Assembly (NCBI RefSeq): GCF_010500915.1
Contig: NZ_JAAAWP010000001.1
Coordinates: forward strand, 645,486-709,485
Length of the DNA stretch: 64,000 bases
Origin: Alteromonas hispanica
GTDB lineage: Bacteria; Pseudomonadota; Gammaproteobacteria; Enterobacterales; Alteromonadaceae
Reading direction: 5' to 3'
In this document: piece after piece, positions 10,363 to 20,116 of the stretch
How positions within the stretch are numbered: position 1 is the first letter of the stretch
Layout: each line of letters opens with the position of its first letter
Notes under the pieces: generated by a model
What the model was told of the DNA's origin: nothing
Databases searched by the model: none
What the model saw: only the letters and a program-made list of their open reading frames with translations
Made by a program: the position numbers and the translations under genes

Positions 10363-12437
10363 TAGCGCTTTTAAAGCCTTCGGCGCTATCATCTCACCAG
10401 CCTATTTCTTACTTCATGCTGGCTATTGCGTACGGTGTGTTGCTACTCACACTAACCGAAGAGTTGATGATATGGGTGATCATACTGGGATTGTGCGCCA
10501 TTGTTGTTCGCACTGTCTCTTTTGAAAAGAGCAGTCATTTGCCCAATGCTCGCACCGTTAACTTGCTCGCAGTGTTATCCTTGTTTGCGCTGACATGGTT
10601 TGGCTTTTCAATAGGCTTGCTTAACAGCATGATTAATCTGCTGGCTATCGCATTTGCCCTTAAACTGATGCTGCTAGATAGCAAACGAGACTTCCACCTT
10701 CTTTTTTGTACCAGCCTCTTTCTTATTGGCTGCGGCTTTATTTCTGCGCTCAGTGTTATTGCATGGCTAGGGTATCTTGGAGTTTTGCTATTTTTATTGC
10801 TCTCCCTCGCCTATTACCATGGCCCGGTAACTCCGCTTAAAAGTAGCGCTAAATTTGTAGGCACTTTGGTTATTCAGTCTATTCCCATTGCTGCATTACT
10901 GTTTTTGGTGATGCCCCAACTGCCGCCGCTGTGGCAAATGCCCACGTCCAAGTCTCAGCAAACGGGACTGTCAGACACAGTAACACCCGGAGACATAGCG
11001 TCACTGGCAAAATCATCAGAACTCGCGTTCACTGCCACTTTTCCATCAGCGAGCGCCGTTCCAGAGCCTCAACAGCGCTACTGGCGTGCCCTGGTTATGG
11101 AAGACTTTAATGGCAAAACATGGTCAATAGGTCAGAAACGCAAGCAGGCGGAAAGACAGCTTGCAACTATGCGGCGTACGCCTCCTCTTTTACTTCTTGC
11201 CAATACTGCCGAAAATGAAGAAAGCGATGAAAGCGGTATAAGCGAGACAAAAAGCTATGAAATGATTGTTGAACCCACAAAGCAAAACTGGCTGTTTGCT
11301 CTGGAGTTATCCGCGCCCAATAATGGAAAAAATAACATTACGGTTAATGCGCAGTTCGACTACACGCTCCGGACATCGACGCCACTTATGAGCAAAAAGT
11401 CGTTTTACTTCGATTACCTACCCAATGCGCCGGTAACCAACCCGGTAGGCGAATTTGAGCGGCAGTTGAATAGCTTATTGCCAGCAACGTCTAACCAAGA
11501 AACTCGCCAGTGGGTAAGCAGCCTTAAACAAGCGAACCCAACGCCCAGGGGTTTAGCTTCAGCCATAATGAACTACTTCAAACAACAGGGTTTTACCTAC
11601 ACGCTAGAGCCTAACGCAATGCCGGTAGACCCTATCGATAGATTTATATTTGAAGAAAAAGCCGGATTTTGTGCTCATTACGCCAGTGCTATGACGTTTG
11701 CACTGCGAGCAGGCGGTGTGCCAGCTCGAATGGTGACAGGTTATCAGGGGGGTGAGCAACTAGACGATAACGTATTGCAAGTAAGACAATACGACGCGCA
11801 TGCGTGGGTGGAAGCATTAATAGACGATACCTGGGTGCGCTACGACCCCACCAGCATGGTAGCGCCTTCGCGTTTGCAGTATGGCATTGAGCAGGCTTTA
11901 GCTGAATTTGGTGAAAAGCGTACCGACGGACTGTTAGGTGATTTGCGGGAAGGAGCACTATTTACTACGCTGCAAAACTGGATGCGGCAGATGGATTATC
12001 AATGGAGTAAGTGGATTTTAGGATTCGATGCAAACAAGCAAAAAGACTTACTTGAAGACTTATTAGGCCAAATCACGACAAAGAAAATGACCGCAGTATT
12101 TCTGGCTACCTTGAGCATTGTAGGCGTTATATTGCTGGTGTATTTCTTTCCTATCCAGCGCCAGTCTACCCTGCCTAAGTATCACCGTATTTATCTTAAC
12201 GCTTTGTCAGCCATTGAAAAACATAGCGGCGTTGAAAGGCAATATTTAAGCCCTCGGGAATATCTCAACAAGGTCTCTTCGCATTTAAATGAAAATACTC
12301 AAAAGATCCTAAGTGAAATGACGTTGCTCTTTATCGAGAGTAGTTACAGCCGTGAAGGTATTGGTGACGATAAAGCCAAGGTTACGTTAAAGATGAAACA
12401 CCATAACCGCGCCTTGAAAAAATCTCTTCGCCAATAA
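10359..12437 (+). CDS. Membrane protein with DUF3488 and transglutaminase-like domain
   Basis: The 692-residue protein starts with about six transmembrane helices (residues 10-195, the DUF3488 region). An extracytoplasmic transglutaminase-like core follows, with Cys438 (KAGFCAHYASA), His481 (YDAHAWVEA) and Asp496 (RYDPTS) as an intact catalytic triad. A further membrane helix near 575-595 and a short cytoplasmic tail complete it. It is the third member of the MoxR-DUF58-transglutaminase unit. The triad suggests a periplasmic protease or peptide-crosslinking activity, but no substrate is known for this class. The GTG start overlaps the DUF58 stop by four bases. A terminator follows directly. 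Confidence 0.9.
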   Translation: MIALLKPSALSSHQPISYFMLAIAYGVLLLTLTEELMIWVIILGLCAIVVRTVSFEKSSHLPNARTVNLLAVLSLFALTWFGFSIGLLNSMINLLAIAFALKLMLLDSKRDFHLLFCTSLFLIGCGFISALSVIAWLGYLGVLLFLLLSLAYYHGPVTPLKSSAKFVGTLVIQSIPIAALLFLVMPQLPPLWQMPTSKSQQTGLSDTVTPGDIASLAKSSELAFTATFPSASAVPEPQQRYWRALVMEDFNGKTWSIGQKRKQAERQLATMRRTPPLLLLANTAENEESDESGISETKSYEMIVEPTKQNWLFALELSAPNNGKNNITVNAQFDYTLRTSTPLMSKKSFYFDYLPNAPVTNPVGEFERQLNSLLPATSNQETRQWVSSLKQANPTPRGLASAIMNYFKQQGFTYTLEPNAMPVDPIDRFIFEEKAGFCAHYASAMTFALRAGGVPARMVTGYQGGEQLDDNVLQVRQYDAHAWVEALIDDTWVRYDPTSMVAPSRLQYGIEQALAEFGEKRTDGLLGDLREGALFTTLQNWMRQMDYQWSKWILGFDANKQKDLLEDLLGQITTKKMTAVFLATLSIVGVILLVYFFPIQRQSTLPKYHRIYLNALSAIEKHSGVERQYLSPREYLNKVSSHLNENTQKILSEMTLLFIESSYSREGIGDDKAKVTLKMKHHNRALKKSLRQ

Positions 12438-12466
12438 AAAAGCCAGTCTGTGAAGACTGGCTTTAA
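12434..12466. terminator. Bidirectional terminator between the transglutaminase gene and fusA
   Basis: The stem AAGCCAGTCT / AGACTGGCTT has a short loop. On the minus strand it ends in six T, serving fusA; on the plus strand it directly follows the transglutaminase stop. A second, GC-rich hairpin (CCACCGCT / AGCGGTGG) lies at 12479-12496, closer to the fusA stop. Confidence 0.8.
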
Positions 12467-12510
12467 ATACTATTGAAACCACCGCTAAAGCGGTGGAAGC
12501 AAGTTGCTAA

Positions 12511-14595
12511 TTACTTAGCAGCTTTGCGTGCTTTCGCTTCTTCAATTACTTTGTCAGATACGTTCTGTGGACATGGTGCATAGTGGCTGAATTCCATAGA
12601 GAACTGACCACGACCTGATGTCATTGTACGTAGTGAACCGATGTAACCAAACATTTCTGAAAGCGGTACGTCTGCTTTAATGCGAACGCCTGTTAAACCT
12701 GCTTCTTGGTCACTTAGCATACCACGACGACGGTTAAGGTCACCGATTACGTCACCAACGTGATCTTCAGGAGTAAACACGTCAACTTTCATGATTGGCT
12801 CAAGAAGTTGTGCACCTGCTTTAGGAATAGACTGACGGAATGCGCCTTTCGCTGCGATTTCAAATGCGATTGCAGATGAATCTACTGCGTGGAAACCACC
12901 GTCGTAAAGTTCAACTTCAACGTCAAGTACTGGGAATCCAGCTAGAACACCTTCGTCCATCATTGACTTGAAGCCTTTCTCTACTGCAGGCCAGAATTCT
13001 TTTGGTACGTTACCACCAACAACTGTTGACTTGAACGTGAAGCCTGAACCTTGCTCACCAGGCTTGATACGATAGTCAATTTTACCAAATTGACCAGAAC
13101 CACCTGATTGCTTCTTGTGCGTGTAGCTATCTTCAACTTGTTGCGTGATAGTTTCACGGTAAGCAACCTGAGGCTGACCAACGATAAGGTCAACACCGTA
13201 AGTACGCTTAAGAATGTCCACTTTAATGTCTAGGTGAAGTTCACCCATCCCTTTAAGGATAGTCTCACCAGAATCTTCGTCAGTTTCTACTTGGAACGAC
13301 GGATCTTCAGCAACCATCTTACCGATAGCAATACCCATCTTCTCATTACCGCCTTTATCTTTAGGCTGTACAGCAATTGAGATTACTGGAGTTGGAAATA
13401 CCATTGGCTCTAGCGTTACTTTGTCTTTCGGATCACAAAGTGTGTGACCAGTTTGAACGTTCTTCATACCCACGATTGCGATGATGTCACCGGCTTGGGC
13501 ACTTTCTAATTCAATACGCTCATCAGCTTGCATCTCAACCATACGGCCAACACGCTCTGTTTTACCAGTAAACGAGTTAAGGATGGTGTCACCCTTCTTA
13601 AGTTTACCAGAGTAAATACGTACGAATGTCAGGGCACCGAAACGGTCATCCATGATTTTAAACGCAAGAGCTTTAAACGTTTCATCAGGAGATACGATAG
13701 CGTGTTCGCCAGTTTCGTTACCTTCTTCGTCCATTAGAGGCTGTGGATCGACTTCTGTAGGCGCAGGTAAGTAATCAACAACGGCGTCTAGTACTAGCTG
13801 AACACCTTTGTTCTTAAATGCAGAACCACAGTATGTTGGGAAGAATGCAAGGTCGCGAGTACCTTTACGGATACAACGCTTGATGTCTTCAACAGAAGGT
13901 TCTTCACCTTCCATGTACGCTTCCATAAGGTCATCGTCTTGCTCTACAGCAGTTTCGATTAGTTGCTCGTAGTATTCTTCTACCAAGTCAACCATGTCTT
14001 CTGGAACTTCTTTAATTTCGTAGTTTTCAGGAAGACCTGTGTCATCCCAAACGTATGCTTGCTTGTTAAGTACGTCTACAACACCAACGAATTCGTCTTC
14101 AATACCGATAGGTAATGTCATAACAAGAGGTGTAGCGCCTAGCACTTTACGAACTTGCTCTTTCACGCGATAGAAATCAGCACCCATACGGTCTAATTTG
14201 TTCACGAAAATGATACGTGCAACTTCTGATTCGTTAGCATAACGCCAGTTAGTTTCTGATTGTGGTTCAACACCACCAGAACCACAGAATACACCGATAC
14301 CGCCATCAAGTACTTTTAGTGAACGGTAAACTTCAACGGTGAAGTCAACGTGTCCAGGAGTATCGATAACGTTGAAACGGTGGTCTTTCCAGAAACAGCT
14401 TACCGCTGCAGACTGGATGGTAATACCACGCTCAGCTTCTTGTTCCATGAAGTCGGTAGTAGATTCACCATCGTGAACCTCACCAGTTTTATGGATTTTA
14501 CCGGTTAGCTTCAAAATACGTTCTGTTGTGGTAGTTTTACCCGCGTCTACGTGGGCGAAAATACCAATGTTTCTGTAATGAGATAAGTCTGACAT
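12511..14595 (-). CDS. fusA: Elongation factor G, EF-G2-type paralogue
   Basis: This 694-residue translational GTPase has the G1 loop [12 protein letters not shown] (14-25), DTPGH, NKLD and all five EF-G domains through to the C-terminal [18 protein letters not shown] drives translocation and, with RRF, ribosome recycling. The gene is alone, not with rpsL-rpsG-tuf. Its N-terminus ([19 protein letters not shown]) resembles the second EF-G found in Shewanella, Vibrio and relatives rather than the str-operon copy. I therefore infer a paralogue, with the main copy elsewhere. Codon choice looks strongly biased, as in highly expressed genes. A likely -10 box lies about 40 bases upstream. Confidence 0.9.
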   Translation of the reverse strand: MSDLSHYRNIGIFAHVDAGKTTTTERILKLTGKIHKTGEVHDGESTTDFMEQEAERGITIQSAAVSCFWKDHRFNVIDTPGHVDFTVEVYRSLKVLDGGIGVFCGSGGVEPQSETNWRYANESEVARIIFVNKLDRMGADFYRVKEQVRKVLGATPLVMTLPIGIEDEFVGVVDVLNKQAYVWDDTGLPENYEIKEVPEDMVDLVEEYYEQLIETAVEQDDDLMEAYMEGEEPSVEDIKRCIRKGTRDLAFFPTYCGSAFKNKGVQLVLDAVVDYLPAPTEVDPQPLMDEEGNETGEHAIVSPDETFKALAFKIMDDRFGALTFVRIYSGKLKKGDTILNSFTGKTERVGRMVEMQADERIELESAQAGDIIAIVGMKNVQTGHTLCDPKDKVTLEPMVFPTPVISIAVQPKDKGGNEKMGIAIGKMVAEDPSFQVETDEDSGETILKGMGELHLDIKVDILKRTYGVDLIVGQPQVAYRETITQQVEDSYTHKKQSGGSGQFGKIDYRIKPGEQGSGFTFKSTVVGGNVPKEFWPAVEKGFKSMMDEGVLAGFPVLDVEVELYDGGFHAVDSSAIAFEIAAKGAFRQSIPKAGAQLLEPIMKVDVFTPEDHVGDVIGDLNRRRGMLSDQEAGLTGVRIKADVPLSEMFGYIGSLRTMTSGRGQFSMEFSHYAPCPQNVSDKVIEEAKARKAAK

Positions 14596-14635
14596 TAGTT
14601 CACTTTCAATTGGTTCAGAGTAAAAAAACGGCTGG

Positions 14636-14641
14636 ATTATA
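14636..14641 (-). promoter_or_regulatory. Probable fusA -10 element
   Basis: A perfect TATAAT on the minus strand is followed by a GC-rich discriminator (CCAGCCG), as in many translation-gene promoters. The -35 region is poor (TGTAAA at best). It lies about 41 bases before the fusA start. Confidence 0.5.
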
Positions 14642-14777
14642 AGGATTTCTGTACCAAATTTACACCTTTTTTAGCACAAACCGATAAATCGACTGTACAA
14701 AACCAAGCCCCGATTAATTCTTTTCTATAAATATCAAAAACTTATTCATTTTTGACACTTTTTTTAAAATAACAAAA

Positions 14778-15875
14778 TTACACCTCATGTTTTGAAGTGC
14801 GAATAATTGTTACTGTTACTTCATCTCTGTCGTGGTAGAGATGCCTCACCTTGACCGAAAACGCATCTTCCAATGCGTGTAATCGCGTCTTTAGCAGCGC
14901 TACAGCGTCTTCCACTGTTTCAAAGCGCCGTTTCATAGGGAGCTTTAGGTTAAAGATAGCATGCGTTGCCCAGTGTTTTACCAGCCAATCGCCCATTAAC
15001 TTTGCTACCCTATCGGGTTGCTCTATCATATCACAGACTAATAAATCGACGCGACCAAATTGTGGTTTATATGTAAAGCCGTCAGCGGCGTGATGTTCTA
15101 CAAGACCTGTTTGCATGAGTGAGTCGGCTACCAATCCGTTATCAATGGCCTCTACATACATACCTCGTTTTACCAGCTGATAAGTCCAACCACCAGGGCA
15201 GGCGCCCAGGTCTACCGCTCTCCCGCCGCTGCGAAGCACTTTTGTTTGCTCTTGAGAGCTCAACATATTAACCAGAGCATCTTCTAGTTTTAAGGTTGAG
15301 CGACTTGGTGAGTCGCTGGGAAATTTAAGTCTGCATATTCCCAGATGGTCTTTGCTTGCATGAGTGGGTAACGAATAGCCAATGTGGCATGTCTCGAAGG
15401 ACTCAAAGAAAATATGAATTTTTGCTTTGCCGGTATTTTCCTTTGCAGTAAGCCAACCTGCTTTGCGAAGAGCTTGGCGCATGGGCACAGTAAACTTTTT
15501 GCAAAACTTGGCTAATGTTTTCCCTTCTTCGGTATCAGGATATTCAATATCAATGGCTCCAAAGATAGACAAGGGTTTTTCAACATCTTTCAGACACTCA
15601 AGAATTTGGCCCACGCGATCTTCTTTTTCGATATTCGCTAAGGTCGCAAAAGCAGCAATTAATTGACGAGGAAAAATAGTATCCCTAACGGCGAACTCGG
15701 CAATGGCGTTACTGAGCTGCTGCGCATCATAGAGATGATATAACACGAACCCGCTATTTTTCTTTGAGACCGGATATCCATATATACTTACCTCGCCATA
15801 GCGCGTGGTTAGCTCGTTTGCAGCATCGTTCTCATACCCTGGGCGACAATAGGCTATTACACTAGTTTGACTCAT
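14778..15875 (-). CDS. rlmM: 23S rRNA (cytidine-2498 2'-O) methyltransferase
   Basis: RlmM methylates the ribose of C2498 in 23S rRNA with SAM. The 365-residue protein has the N-terminal THUMP-like region and the Rossmann-type SAM motif VDLGACPGGWT at 221-231. The catalytic lysine region FNLKLPMKRR lies near 305-314, as in E. coli RlmM. It is the last gene of a minus-strand run gcvA-hydrolase-DUF423-rlmM; in E. coli the order gcvA-ygdD-rlmM is the same apart from the hydrolase. Only seven bases separate it from DUF423. Confidence 0.95.
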   Translation of the reverse strand: MSQTSVIAYCRPGYENDAANELTTRYGEVSIYGYPVSKKNSGFVLYHLYDAQQLSNAIAEFAVRDTIFPRQLIAAFATLANIEKEDRVGQILECLKDVEKPLSIFGAIDIEYPDTEEGKTLAKFCKKFTVPMRQALRKAGWLTAKENTGKAKIHIFFESFETCHIGYSLPTHASKDHLGICRLKFPSDSPSRSTLKLEDALVNMLSSQEQTKVLRSGGRAVDLGACPGGWTYQLVKRGMYVEAIDNGLVADSLMQTGLVEHHAADGFTYKPQFGRVDLLVCDMIEQPDRVAKLMGDWLVKHWATHAIFNLKLPMKRRFETVEDAVALLKTRLHALEDAFSVKVRHLYHDRDEVTVTIIRTSKHEV

Positions 15876-15882
15876 TTTTGAC

Positions 15883-16458
15883 TCATTTAAATTGACTTAC
15901 ATTTTGTTGCTCAGAATCAGCGATTTGCTCTGGCGATACTGTTTGCCCTAGGTTCTCCTGCGCATTTTTACTAGCTTTAGACCTTACTAAGGCAACAGTA
16001 AGTAGCATCCAGCCAACGATGAAAAATGTGCCACCTAACGGCGTGATAGGTCCAAACCATTTAATTCCTGTGATGGCAAGGGCATACAAGCTACCACTAA
16101 ATAGTACGCAGCCAACTGTAAAACAAAAACCCACACGATTTGCCCATTTCGACGCTATTACTGTGGACAGGGCTGGTAAACACAAGAGTGCTAGACCGTG
16201 ATACATTTGATACCGAACGCCAATTTCGAATGTGGCTAATTGCTGTGCGGACAGCACAGCTTTGAGGCCATGCGCAGCAAATGCGCCTAATACCACGGCT
16301 AACCCAGCCGCAAGTGCTCCAATAACTAAATAGACTTTCGCAATACTTTTTGTATCTTCGCAGGTGTTCTCATTAACGGTGTCAGTCTGGCTCTTCGTTT
16401 CTTTTTTCGTGTGACTTTTCGTGTGGCTTTTCGTATAGCTTTTTGTATCGCTTTTCAT
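15883..16458 (-). CDS. DUF423 membrane protein (YgdD-like) with extra hydrophilic tails
   Basis: Residues 40-160 form the DUF423 membrane core: four hydrophobic segments with GAFAAHGLK and YQMYHGLALL. The family is usually about 125 residues; this one is 191 because of an N-terminal tail of repeated KSxTK units (residues 2-26) and a polar C-terminal tail. The start is supported by a one-base overlap (TAATG) with the upstream hydrolase stop. The repeats come from a 12-base unit in the DNA (TTTTCGTGTGAC-like, 16404-16455). The function of the family is unknown; conserved linkage to gcvA and rlmM is seen across gammaproteobacteria. Confidence 0.85.
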   Translation of the reverse strand: MKSDTKSYTKSHTKSHTKKETKSQTDTVNENTCEDTKSIAKVYLVIGALAAGLAVVLGAFAAHGLKAVLSAQQLATFEIGVRYQMYHGLALLCLPALSTVIASKWANRVGFCFTVGCVLFSGSLYALAITGIKWFGPITPLGGTFFIVGWMLLTVALVRSKASKNAQENLGQTVSPEQIADSEQQNVSQFK

Positions 16459-17225
16459 TACAACCCCTCACCAGATGAATTCTGAGCGTGCGATTTCTTA
16501 TCCAAACCGGTCTCTTCTATAACGCTTTTTCGCTCATTCATTACTGCTTTTATAAATTCAGCTGTAGCTTCTGCCGCGGTTTGAATATGAGACTCTTGAG
16601 TATATCCACTCGCTTTCCTTGGTTTAAAGCTATGATCGCCATCGGGCAAATACTTCACCTCTATCGATGAAGACAGTGAATATGTACTGATATCTGCTTT
16701 AGTGCCGAAAGTATCACGCTCTCCCTGTATAACAAGCAGCGGCTTGGCGAGTGTTTCTAAATGCGCTGTGCGCGTTTTTTCTGGTTTTCCAGGAGGGTGA
16801 AACGGATAGCCAAGAGCGATAGCGCCGTAGATACCAGCTAAATACTCACATTGCTCAACGGAAGGTTCATTGGACTGATGTTGCTGATATGCAGTTGCTT
16901 CGCTCAACAACATGGTTGCCATACGCCCGCCCATTGACTTACCGCCAATGAACGAAGGTAGCAGAGGCTCTTTTGCGTTAACGTCGCAAATTACGTCTGT
17001 GAAATGCTGAAGCAATTTATCTGCTTTGTCTGGCGGACGGCGCTTACCGGTAGCTTTTATCGTTTGCATATAAGCAAAGTTAAACAGTACAACATCAATA
17101 CCAAGGTTTGTGAGATGCAGCGACATCGACTGCATAAACTCATGCTCCTTACCGGCTCCTGCCCCATGGGCTAAAAACAGGCGTGAAAAAGGCGAAGCTG
17201 CTCTTTTTATTTCAATATCAAACAT
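16458..17225 (-). CDS. Alpha/beta hydrolase, KANL3/Tex30-like
   Basis: A small cytoplasmic serine-hydrolase-fold protein. It has the oxyanion turn FLAHGAGAG near the N-terminus, the nucleophile elbow GGKSMGG, an acid in GERDTFG and the histidine in DGDHSFKP, so the triad is present. This matches the Tex30/KANL3-type hydrolase family found in many bacteria; no substrate can be given. I start at the ATG at 17225, which overlaps the gcvA stop by eight bases; a TTG six codons earlier is also open. Its stop overlaps the DUF423 start, so it sits in a coupled gcvA-hydrolase-DUF423-rlmM unit. Confidence 0.82.
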   Translation of the reverse strand: MFDIEIKRAASPFSRLFLAHGAGAGKEHEFMQSMSLHLTNLGIDVVLFNFAYMQTIKATGKRRPPDKADKLLQHFTDVICDVNAKEPLLPSFIGGKSMGGRMATMLLSEATAYQQHQSNEPSVEQCEYLAGIYGAIALGYPFHPPGKPEKTRTAHLETLAKPLLVIQGERDTFGTKADISTYSLSSSIEVKYLPDGDHSFKPRKASGYTQESHIQTAAEATAEFIKAVMNERKSVIEETGLDKKSHAQNSSGEGL

Positions 17226-18117
17226 TGTCTTGCTCTTCTTCAACTAACGCGAGGATCCACTCTCTAAAAGCGGCAATTTTGCCCAATTCAGCCTGAGATT
17301 CCTCACACACCAGATAGAACGCATCTTTACTTTCCACCCGCTCTTCAAAGGGCATGACTAACCGCCCGGCTTCAATTTCTGGTCGCGCCAGAATAGTGTT
17401 ACCTAACGCGATCCCTTGGCCAAGAGCTGCCGCTTGTAGCACTAGCATAGAGTGGCTAAATACGGGACCTTGATTAACATTTACGCCTAATACATCGACA
17501 TGTTTCAGCCAATTTTTCCACGCGGCTCTGCTCATATCGTGAAGCAGAACATGATGGCGCAGGTCAGATAACGTAGATAATGGCTTAGGCCCTTGAAATA
17601 ACATGGGCGAGCACAAGGGTGTTAAAAACTCTCTGTGTAGCTGATCGGCTTGCAAGCCTGTCCAACGCCCCTTGCCGTAGTAAATGGCTACATCGACATC
17701 GTCAGCTAAAAATCCTTCATCAAAATCTACTGCTTTAATACGAACATCAATATCTGGGTGGGCAATGCTGAACTTATTGATGCGGGGTACCAGCCACTGA
17801 CTGGCGAAGCTTGGCGGCATGGCTACCGTTATAGCGCCTTTGCTACCTTTTGCTAACAAACGCTCGGTGGCATCTTGCAGGTGCTTAAAAATTTCTTTTA
17901 GTTCAAGAAAATAAGCCTGCCCTTCTTCGGTGAGCAGCAGGGTTCGATTGCGCCTGAGAAATAATTTCATTGATAAGTATTCTTCAAGTGCTTTTATTTG
18001 GTGGCTAACCGCTGCTTGGGTCACAAAAAGCTCTTCCGCCGCCTTAGTAAAGCTAAGGTGTCGAGCTGCTGCCTCAAAGGCTTTTAGCGCATTTAGCGGG
18101 GGTAAACGTCGATGCAT
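17218..18117 (-). CDS. gcvA: LysR-type regulator, GcvA orthologue
   Basis: The 299-residue protein has the LysR helix-turn-helix (residues 8-67, with SFTKAAEELFVTQAAVSHQI) and a substrate-binding domain. It matches E. coli GcvA across its length, including LPPLNALKAFEAAARHLSF, LADDVDVAIYYG and the C-terminal CEESQAELGKIAAFREWIL. GcvA controls the glycine cleavage system (gcvTHP) together with GcvR. The neighbourhood (DUF423, rlmM) is the E. coli gcvA neighbourhood, which supports orthology over other LysR proteins. gcvTHP is not in the window. Confidence 0.92.
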   Translation of the reverse strand: MHRRLPPLNALKAFEAAARHLSFTKAAEELFVTQAAVSHQIKALEEYLSMKLFLRRNRTLLLTEEGQAYFLELKEIFKHLQDATERLLAKGSKGAITVAMPPSFASQWLVPRINKFSIAHPDIDVRIKAVDFDEGFLADDVDVAIYYGKGRWTGLQADQLHREFLTPLCSPMLFQGPKPLSTLSDLRHHVLLHDMSRAAWKNWLKHVDVLGVNVNQGPVFSHSMLVLQAAALGQGIALGNTILARPEIEAGRLVMPFEERVESKDAFYLVCEESQAELGKIAAFREWILALVEEEQDNV

Positions 18118-18230
18118 AGCGTTTTCTTAATCCAATGTGACCTGATCATGACAATAACATTAGATTTACTAATGGCAAGCCATACTTTTACTCGTTTTCA
18201 CTTTACGCCCAAACTGTCTACAATTCACCC

Positions 18231-18296
18231 GAAATTAAAAAAGAACTTTTAATTTCAGTATTTTATGATGCTTAATTGTTAACCGCGTTAACAATT
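18231..18296. promoter_or_regulatory. Two perfect inverted repeats upstream of a secreted protein gene
   Basis: First repeat: GAAATTAAAA (18231-18240) and TTTTAATTTC (18247-18256) with six bases between. Second repeat: AATTGTTAAC (18274-18283) and GTTAACAATT (18287-18296) with three bases between. They lie 39-104 bases before the small gene at 18335 and could be operators or leader hairpins. They could also act on gcvA, which diverges from here. Confidence 0.5.
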
Positions 18297-18334
18297 GAAC
18301 ACATTTTATTTAATTATTTTTATTAGGTGTGAAA

Positions 18335-18613
18335 ATGAAAAAATTACTTGTTGCTAGTGTATCAGTTATGGCGTTTGTAAGCGCCGCTGCAAATGCTAAC
18401 GTACAACCAGAAAAGATCAATCTTGCGTCGCTAATCAATACCGCTATGACGAATGTAAAAATGGCTGAAGTATTACCGGCTAACGATGCACGCATTGTTG
18501 TTAAGAAACAGTCAACGGCAATATTGACTGAAGAGACTCAAATCTCGCTACACAAAAACTTGTTAGCAAAGACCCAACGTGAAGAGAGCCTGGTAGAAAA
18601 AGCGGGCGAATAA
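18335..18613 (+). CDS. Small exported protein of unknown function
   Basis: This 92-residue protein begins with a clear signal peptide (MKKLLVASVSVMAFVSAAANA, cleavage likely after residue 21). A short mixed-charge mature part without cysteines follows; I recognise no domain. ATG at 18335 is preferred over the GTG two codons earlier because AGGTG sits at the right distance before it. It stands alone on the plus strand between gcvA and kdsA, with two perfect palindromes upstream and a strong hairpin 23 bases after the stop. It is probably a periplasmic protein. Confidence 0.65.
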   Translation: MKKLLVASVSVMAFVSAAANANVQPEKINLASLINTAMTNVKMAEVLPANDARIVVKKQSTAILTEETQISLHKNLLAKTQREESLVEKAGE

Positions 18614-18635
18614 TTCCTCATCACACCTGATCCGC

Positions 18636-18658
18636 ATGCCGGTGTCTGACACCGGCAT
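18636..18658 (+). terminator. Ten-base-pair hairpin after the small exported protein gene
   Basis: ATGCCGGTGT and ACACCGGCAT pair perfectly around a three-base loop. There is no T-run after it, so it may be a terminator of unusual type or an mRNA-stabilising hairpin. Confidence 0.45.
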
Positions 18659-18753
18659 ACGCCATCAGCACTCACTTTTAAGCTATTCTCGCTGTAGACA
18701 ACGAGTAACCACGGCGCTGAATATCAATTATTTACAAATCACCCGGTTAAATG

Positions 18754-18803
18754 CCGTCTCGCTAAGTTTCATCTCACTAAGTTTCATCTCACTAAGTGCA
18801 ATC
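18754..18803. repeat. 15-bp tandem repeat, three copies, in the spacer before the kdsA 3' end
   Basis: The unit CTCACTAAGTTTCAT occurs about three times in a row with a few changes. It lies in a non-coding spacer between the small exported protein gene and the kdsA stop codon. Confidence 0.7.
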
Positions 18804-18854
18804 TTGCTACAAGACATCTTGTTGGCTGCTAGCTATAACAAAGGTACATCTGTA

Positions 18855-19730
<876 letters not shown>

Positions 19731-20102
19731 CTAGAAAAGCGGTTGCTTTGTCACGGCTACCATGGCCGTTGCCATGAGTACGGCTAATGCAGCAACGAAG
19801 AAACCCCAGCGACCCGCAGCCGTCTTCGCTTTTTTCAGTGCAAACAACCCAAATACGATATACAAAATAACACCGAATAACTTAAAGGTGAGCCAAGCGT
19901 TAACAAAGGGGTATTGCGACAAAATAACGCATAGCCAAAGCGCACTTCCCAACAGTATGGTGTCGATAATATGAGGTAATATTTTTATCCATTTTTTTGC
20001 TAATACTGTGGCATCGAATTGTGCCCACACAAAACGAAAGATAAAGAAAAGAATACTTAGCACAACTGCCGTTAAATGAAGATGTTTTGCCATCATGTAC
20101 AT
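19731..20102 (-). CDS. sirB2: SirB2-family membrane protein
   Basis: A 123-residue protein with four hydrophobic segments and the SirB2 features HLTAVVLSILFFIFR and LPHIIDTILLGSALWL. SirB proteins were named as invasion-gene regulators in Salmonella; their biochemical role is unknown. In E. coli the order is prmC-sirB2-sirB1-kdsA. Here sirB1 is missing between sirB2 and kdsA, and an HD-GYP gene lies between prmC and sirB2. AGGA upstream supports the start. Confidence 0.88.
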   Translation of the reverse strand: MYMMAKHLHLTAVVLSILFFIFRFVWAQFDATVLAKKWIKILPHIIDTILLGSALWLCVILSQYPFVNAWLTFKLFGVILYIVFGLFALKKAKTAAGRWGFFVAALAVLMATAMVAVTKQPLF

Positions 20103-20116
20103 AATTTGCGTTCCTA

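Noticed and set aside
14778..18117. Possible disruption of the gcvA-DUF423-rlmM order by horizontal transfer of the hydrolase.
   Set aside because: Overlapping starts and stops and similar base composition give no sign of recent transfer; a hydrolase here may simply be an Alteromonadales feature.
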